Source of the DNA: Kiloniellaceae bacterium
GTDB taxonomy: Bacteria > Pseudomonadota > Alphaproteobacteria > Kiloniellales > Kiloniellaceae
Length of the DNA stretch: 8,604 nt
Assembly (NCBI GenBank): GCA_021776145.1
Contig: JAJFGM010000005.1
Coordinates: 1 to 8,604 of the forward strand
Reading direction: 5' to 3'
This document shows positions 6,555 to 8,604 of this stretch, one piece after another. Position 1 is the first letter of the stretch; every line of letters begins with the position of its first letter. A model generated the notes under the pieces. It did not search any database. It was given only the letters and a program-made list of their open reading frames with translations, and was not told where the DNA came from. Both the position numbers and the translations under genes were made by a program.

Positions 6555-7682
6555 TCAAAAGAGCCGCTCGGCGGCCACCTCCTGGCCGAAGAGCAGGATG
6601 TCTTCGGCCAGGCGGCCGAAGGATTCGAAACGCGGGTCGGCGGTGCCGCCCTCGCGGTAGCGCCGATTGAGCTGCATGAAGATGACCGCGAGGCGCAAGA
6701 TGGCGAGCACGCGATAGGGTCGAAAGTCGCCGAGGTCGCGGCCGGTCAGCCGGCCGTACGCCCGGGCCACCGCTTCGCGTGTCGGAAAGCCCTGGCCGGC
6801 CGTCGGCATCTGCTGCAAGCGGTGCATGGCCGGCGGATCGCCCGCCTCGGTCCAGTAGCTCAGCAGCACGGCGAGATCGAACAGCGGATCGCCGCGCGTG
6901 CCCATGTCCCAGTCGACAACGGCGACGGGCCGCAAGTCGGAGGGGTCGAGGATCAGGTTGTCGAGCTTGAAGTCGTTGTGCAGCAGGCTTGGCGCGCCGG
7001 CCCGTGGCGCCTGGGCCGCCAGCCAGTGCAACAGCTCGCCCAGCGCCGGCGGCGGTTCGTCCCGCCAGGCCAGCGCGGCACGCTTGGCACAGCCCAGCCG
7101 CGTGCGCTCGAAAAAGCCCTCGGGCTTTCCCAGGTCGTCGAGCGCTACCGCCGCCGGATCAACGGCGTGCAGCGCGGCCAGGGTTTCGACCAGGGTTTGC
7201 CCGAGCCGCGCGCCGGGTAGGCTGCGGTCGTCGGAACTAAACAGACCGGTCGGCCATTTTCCACCAATGACCAAACCGGGACGGTATTGCATGATGAAAA
7301 AGCAGGCGCCCAGTCCGGCCTCCTCATCGCCGGCGTAGAGGCAGCGCGGCGCCAAGGGAAAGGCTTCCCAGAGGCGCGACAGAATACGACTTTCGCGCCG
7401 CATGTCGTTGGCGCCGGGCGGGATGGGGCCGAGCGGCGGCCGCCGCAACACGGCTGGTTCGCCATTGAAGGTCACGAGATAGTTGAGATTGCCGAAGCCG
7501 CCGGCGAACTGGCGCGGCGCCTCGGAGAGATCCAGGTCGTGGCCCTGCCGCGCCAGATAGGCCGTCAGGCGCGGCCAGTCCTGCGCCACGGTGGCGGCCG
7601 CCGTCTTGAAGGCGGGCTCCGCTTTGTCGCCATTTCCGGTCGAATTAGGCAGTTCGCTCGTCATAATTTCGTAATTAACCAT
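6555..7682 (-). CDS. APH/ChoK-type phosphotransferase (ACAD10/11 kinase domain-like, LvaA-like)
   Basis: This 375-aa protein has the aminoglycoside phosphotransferase/choline kinase fold. GGFGNLNY (61-68) is the glycine-rich nucleotide loop. AVLRRPPLGPIPPGA (77-91) covers the strand where kinases often place a lysine; here it has arginines. HNDFKLDN (235-242) is the catalytic loop, with D237 as base and N242 as metal ligand. VVDWDMGTRGDP (255-266) is the DFG-equivalent, with metal-binding D257. This subfamily is the kinase domain fused to acyl-CoA dehydrogenase in animal ACAD10/11, and LvaA of the P. putida levulinate operon, which phosphorylates the 4-hydroxyl of a hydroxyacyl-CoA. An acyl-CoA dehydrogenase gene follows within 21 nt, supporting the same task here. 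It is the first operon gene, and its start codon lies inside the operator palindrome. ATG 7664 is an alternative start: residues 1-6 come from the AT-rich operator region, and neither ATG has a strong Shine-Dalgarno sequence. Confidence 0.93.
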   Translation of the reverse strand: MVNYEIMTSELPNSTGNGDKAEPAFKTAAATVAQDWPRLTAYLARQGHDLDLSEAPRQFAGGFGNLNYLVTFNGEPAVLRRPPLGPIPPGANDMRRESRILSRLWEAFPLAPRCLYAGDEEAGLGACFFIMQYRPGLVIGGKWPTGLFSSDDRSLPGARLGQTLVETLAALHAVDPAAVALDDLGKPEGFFERTRLGCAKRAALAWRDEPPPALGELLHWLAAQAPRAGAPSLLHNDFKLDNLILDPSDLRPVAVVDWDMGTRGDPLFDLAVLLSYWTEAGDPPAMHRLQQMPTAGQGFPTREAVARAYGRLTGRDLGDFRPYRVLAILRLAVIFMQLNRRYREGGTADPRFESFGRLAEDILLFGQEVAAERLF

Positions 7683-7716
7683 ATTATCTTATTGTCCGAC
7701 AATAGGATAATATGGT
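7678..7716. promoter_or_regulatory. 39-bp near-perfect palindrome, predicted GntR/FadR-type operator
   Basis: Two 19-nt arms (7678-7696 and 7698-7716) are reverse complements around a single central base at 7697, with one mismatched pair (T7689 against G7705). The centre, TTGTCCGACAA (7692-7702), fits the TNGTNNNACNA pattern known for FadR-subfamily GntR regulators. The element is strikingly AT-rich for this GC-rich window. It begins 12 bases from the hydrolase stop and covers the ATG 7682 of the phosphotransferase. No U-run follows it in either direction, so an operator fits better than a terminator. The regulator encoded at the end of the operon is the natural candidate to bind it. Confidence 0.75.
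7683..7710 (-). promoter_or_regulatory. Possible promoter of the minus-strand operon
   Basis: Within the palindrome, the minus strand reads TTATCC (7710-7705), 16 nt, then GATAAT (7688-7683). The -10 match is good and the -35 match weak. Transcription would begin near 7676, which would favour ATG 7664 as the phosphotransferase start and put the operator across the promoter. An alternative pair, TTGAAT in the hydrolase tail followed after 17 nt by TATCCT, would start transcription further upstream. Sequence alone cannot choose between them. Confidence 0.3.
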
Positions 7717-7728
7717 CGAAATCCCAAT

Positions 7729-8604
7729 TCAAGCCCGCCGCGACCGGTCCGGGGCCGGCGTGCGGAAAAACTCATGGAAGGCCGCCAGAACCTCGCCGGG
7801 GGTTTCTTCCGCCAGATAGTGGCCGGCGGCGACGGCGTGACCGGAGATCTCGGCGCGGCCGTAGCGGCGCCAGACCTCGAGCGGCCGATACCACTGTCCG
7901 ATCTTGCCCTTGGCGCCCCAGAGCACGAGCAGGGGGCAGGCGAGCCCGTGGCCGGCGTCGCGACTGGCGCGGTCGTGGTCGAGGTCGATGGTCGCGGCGG
8001 CGCGGTAGTCTTCGCACATGCCGCGCAGCATCGCCGGGTCTTCGACGGCGGCCAGGTAGTCGGCCAAGGCTTGGGGATGAAAGAAATCTTCGCCCTTGGG
8101 CTCGCGCGAAGTGTGGGCGCGGAACCAGTCGCGCGGCGCCCGTGCAATGAGGGTCTCGGGGAAGGGGTGCGGCTGGGCCAGCCAGAACCAGTGGTAATAA
8201 CCCATGGCAAAGGCCATGTCGGTGCGCTCGAAGTGCTCGATCGTCGGCACGATGTCGAGGACGGCAAGGCGCTCGACGCGATCGGGGAAATCGAGGGCAA
8301 GGCGATGCGCGACGCGGGCGCCGCGATCGTGACCGGCAAGCGAGAAGCGGCCGTGCCCGAGCCGCGTCATCAGCTGGGCCATGTCTGCGGCCATGGCACG
8401 CTTGGCAAAGGGCGCATGATCGGCCGTCGCACCAGGTTTGAAGGAGCCGCCGTAGCCGCGCAGGTCGGGGCAGATGACCTCGAAATCGGCCGCCAGGGCG
8501 GGCGCCACGGTATGCCACATGGCATGGGTCTGCGGGTTGCCGTGCAGCAACAGCAGCGGCGGTCCCTTGCCGCCGCGGCGCAGCCGCAGGGGCCCGCCCT
8601 CGAC
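7729..8604 (-). CDS. Alpha/beta hydrolase, haloacetate dehalogenase-like (5' end outside window)
   Basis: The frame is open to the right window edge, giving 291 visible C-terminal residues; only a short N-terminus should be missing. Numbering from the edge, HGNPQTH (about 21-27) is the oxyanion region and AGHDRGAR (about 90-97) holds nucleophile D93 and carboxylate-binding R94 and R97. VLDIVP has D117, YYHWFWLAQP has H138 and W139, MCEDYR has Y200, and AAGHYL has catalytic H262. Fluoroacetate dehalogenase RPA1163 uses Asp nucleophile, His, and a His-Trp-Tyr fluoride pocket, and all of these are present here. A second pocket Trp seems absent, and HGNP resembles haloalkane dehalogenases more than the HGFP of RPA1163. 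Likely reaction: attack by Asp on a 2-haloacid, or ester, epoxide or lactone hydrolysis by a relative. It ends 46 nt before the kinase start, upstream of the predicted operator, so it may have a separate promoter. Confidence 0.92.
   Translation of the reverse strand, partial: VEGGPLRLRRGGKGPPLLLLHGNPQTHAMWHTVAPALAADFEVICPDLRGYGGSFKPGATADHAPFAKRAMAADMAQLMTRLGHGRFSLAGHDRGARVAHRLALDFPDRVERLAVLDIVPTIEHFERTDMAFAMGYYHWFWLAQPHPFPETLIARAPRDWFRAHTSREPKGEDFFHPQALADYLAAVEDPAMLRGMCEDYRAAATIDLDHDRASRDAGHGLACPLLVLWGAKGKIGQWYRPLEVWRRYGRAEISGHAVAAGHYLAEETPGEVLAAFHEFFRTPAPDRSRRA

Noticed and set aside
5577..7220. A 547-codon plus-strand open frame across the acyl-CoA dehydrogenase and phosphotransferase genes
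   Set aside because: It is antisense to two genes with complete family motifs and has low-complexity Ala/Gly/Arg-rich translation with no recognisable domain. Such long shadow frames are expected in GC-rich DNA.
7678..7716. The palindrome as a transcription terminator of the hydrolase gene
   Set aside because: It is AT-rich, has no loop-and-U-run layout, and has a regulator-type core at its centre, which fits an operator better.

Overview
The window is uniformly GC-rich DNA, densely packed with genes of acid and acyl-CoA catabolism. Short or overlapping gene junctions, several GTG/TTG starts and the families present suggest a proteobacterium, probably an alphaproteobacterium. This is an inference from composition and gene style; no rRNA or tRNA gene is present to confirm it. 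I see no insertion sequence, CRISPR array, RNA gene, phage gene or origin.

Layout: (1) 1-759, plus strand, the C-terminal part of an AMP-forming acyl-CoA synthetase whose start lies left of the window. (2) 760-917, a 158-base spacer with no convincing gene. (3) 918-2093, plus strand, an enolase-superfamily (mandelate racemase-like) enzyme, probably an acid-sugar dehydratase of unknown specificity. (4) 2094-2201, a short convergent spacer. (5) 2202-7682, minus strand, a tight five-gene operon read right to left: APH-type phosphotransferase, acyl-CoA dehydrogenase, acyl-CoA synthetase, nitroreductase, and a FadR-type GntR regulator as the last gene. Junctions are 21 nt, 2 nt, a 4-nt overlap and 35 nt. 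(6) 7678-7716, an AT-rich, 39-bp near-perfect palindrome covering the operon's first start codon. Its core fits the FadR-subfamily operator pattern. (7) 7729-8604, minus strand, most of an alpha/beta hydrolase of the haloacetate dehalogenase-like family, cut at its N-terminus by the window edge.

How the genes may work together: the synthetase would load an organic acid onto CoA. The kinase and dehydrogenase are separate-gene counterparts of the two domains fused in animal ACAD10/ACAD11, and of LvaA and LvaC in the Pseudomonas putida levulinate pathway. There, a 4-hydroxyacyl-CoA is phosphorylated and the phosphate is then eliminated by the dehydrogenase-fold enzyme, giving an intermediate that enters beta-oxidation. 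I infer that this operon degrades a gamma-hydroxy acid, or a related hydroxy acid, by the same phosphorylate-and-eliminate logic, under control of its own GntR protein acting at the palindrome. The nitroreductase has no counterpart in the known pathway and is the most obscure member. No lvaB-like or lvaD-like gene is visible.
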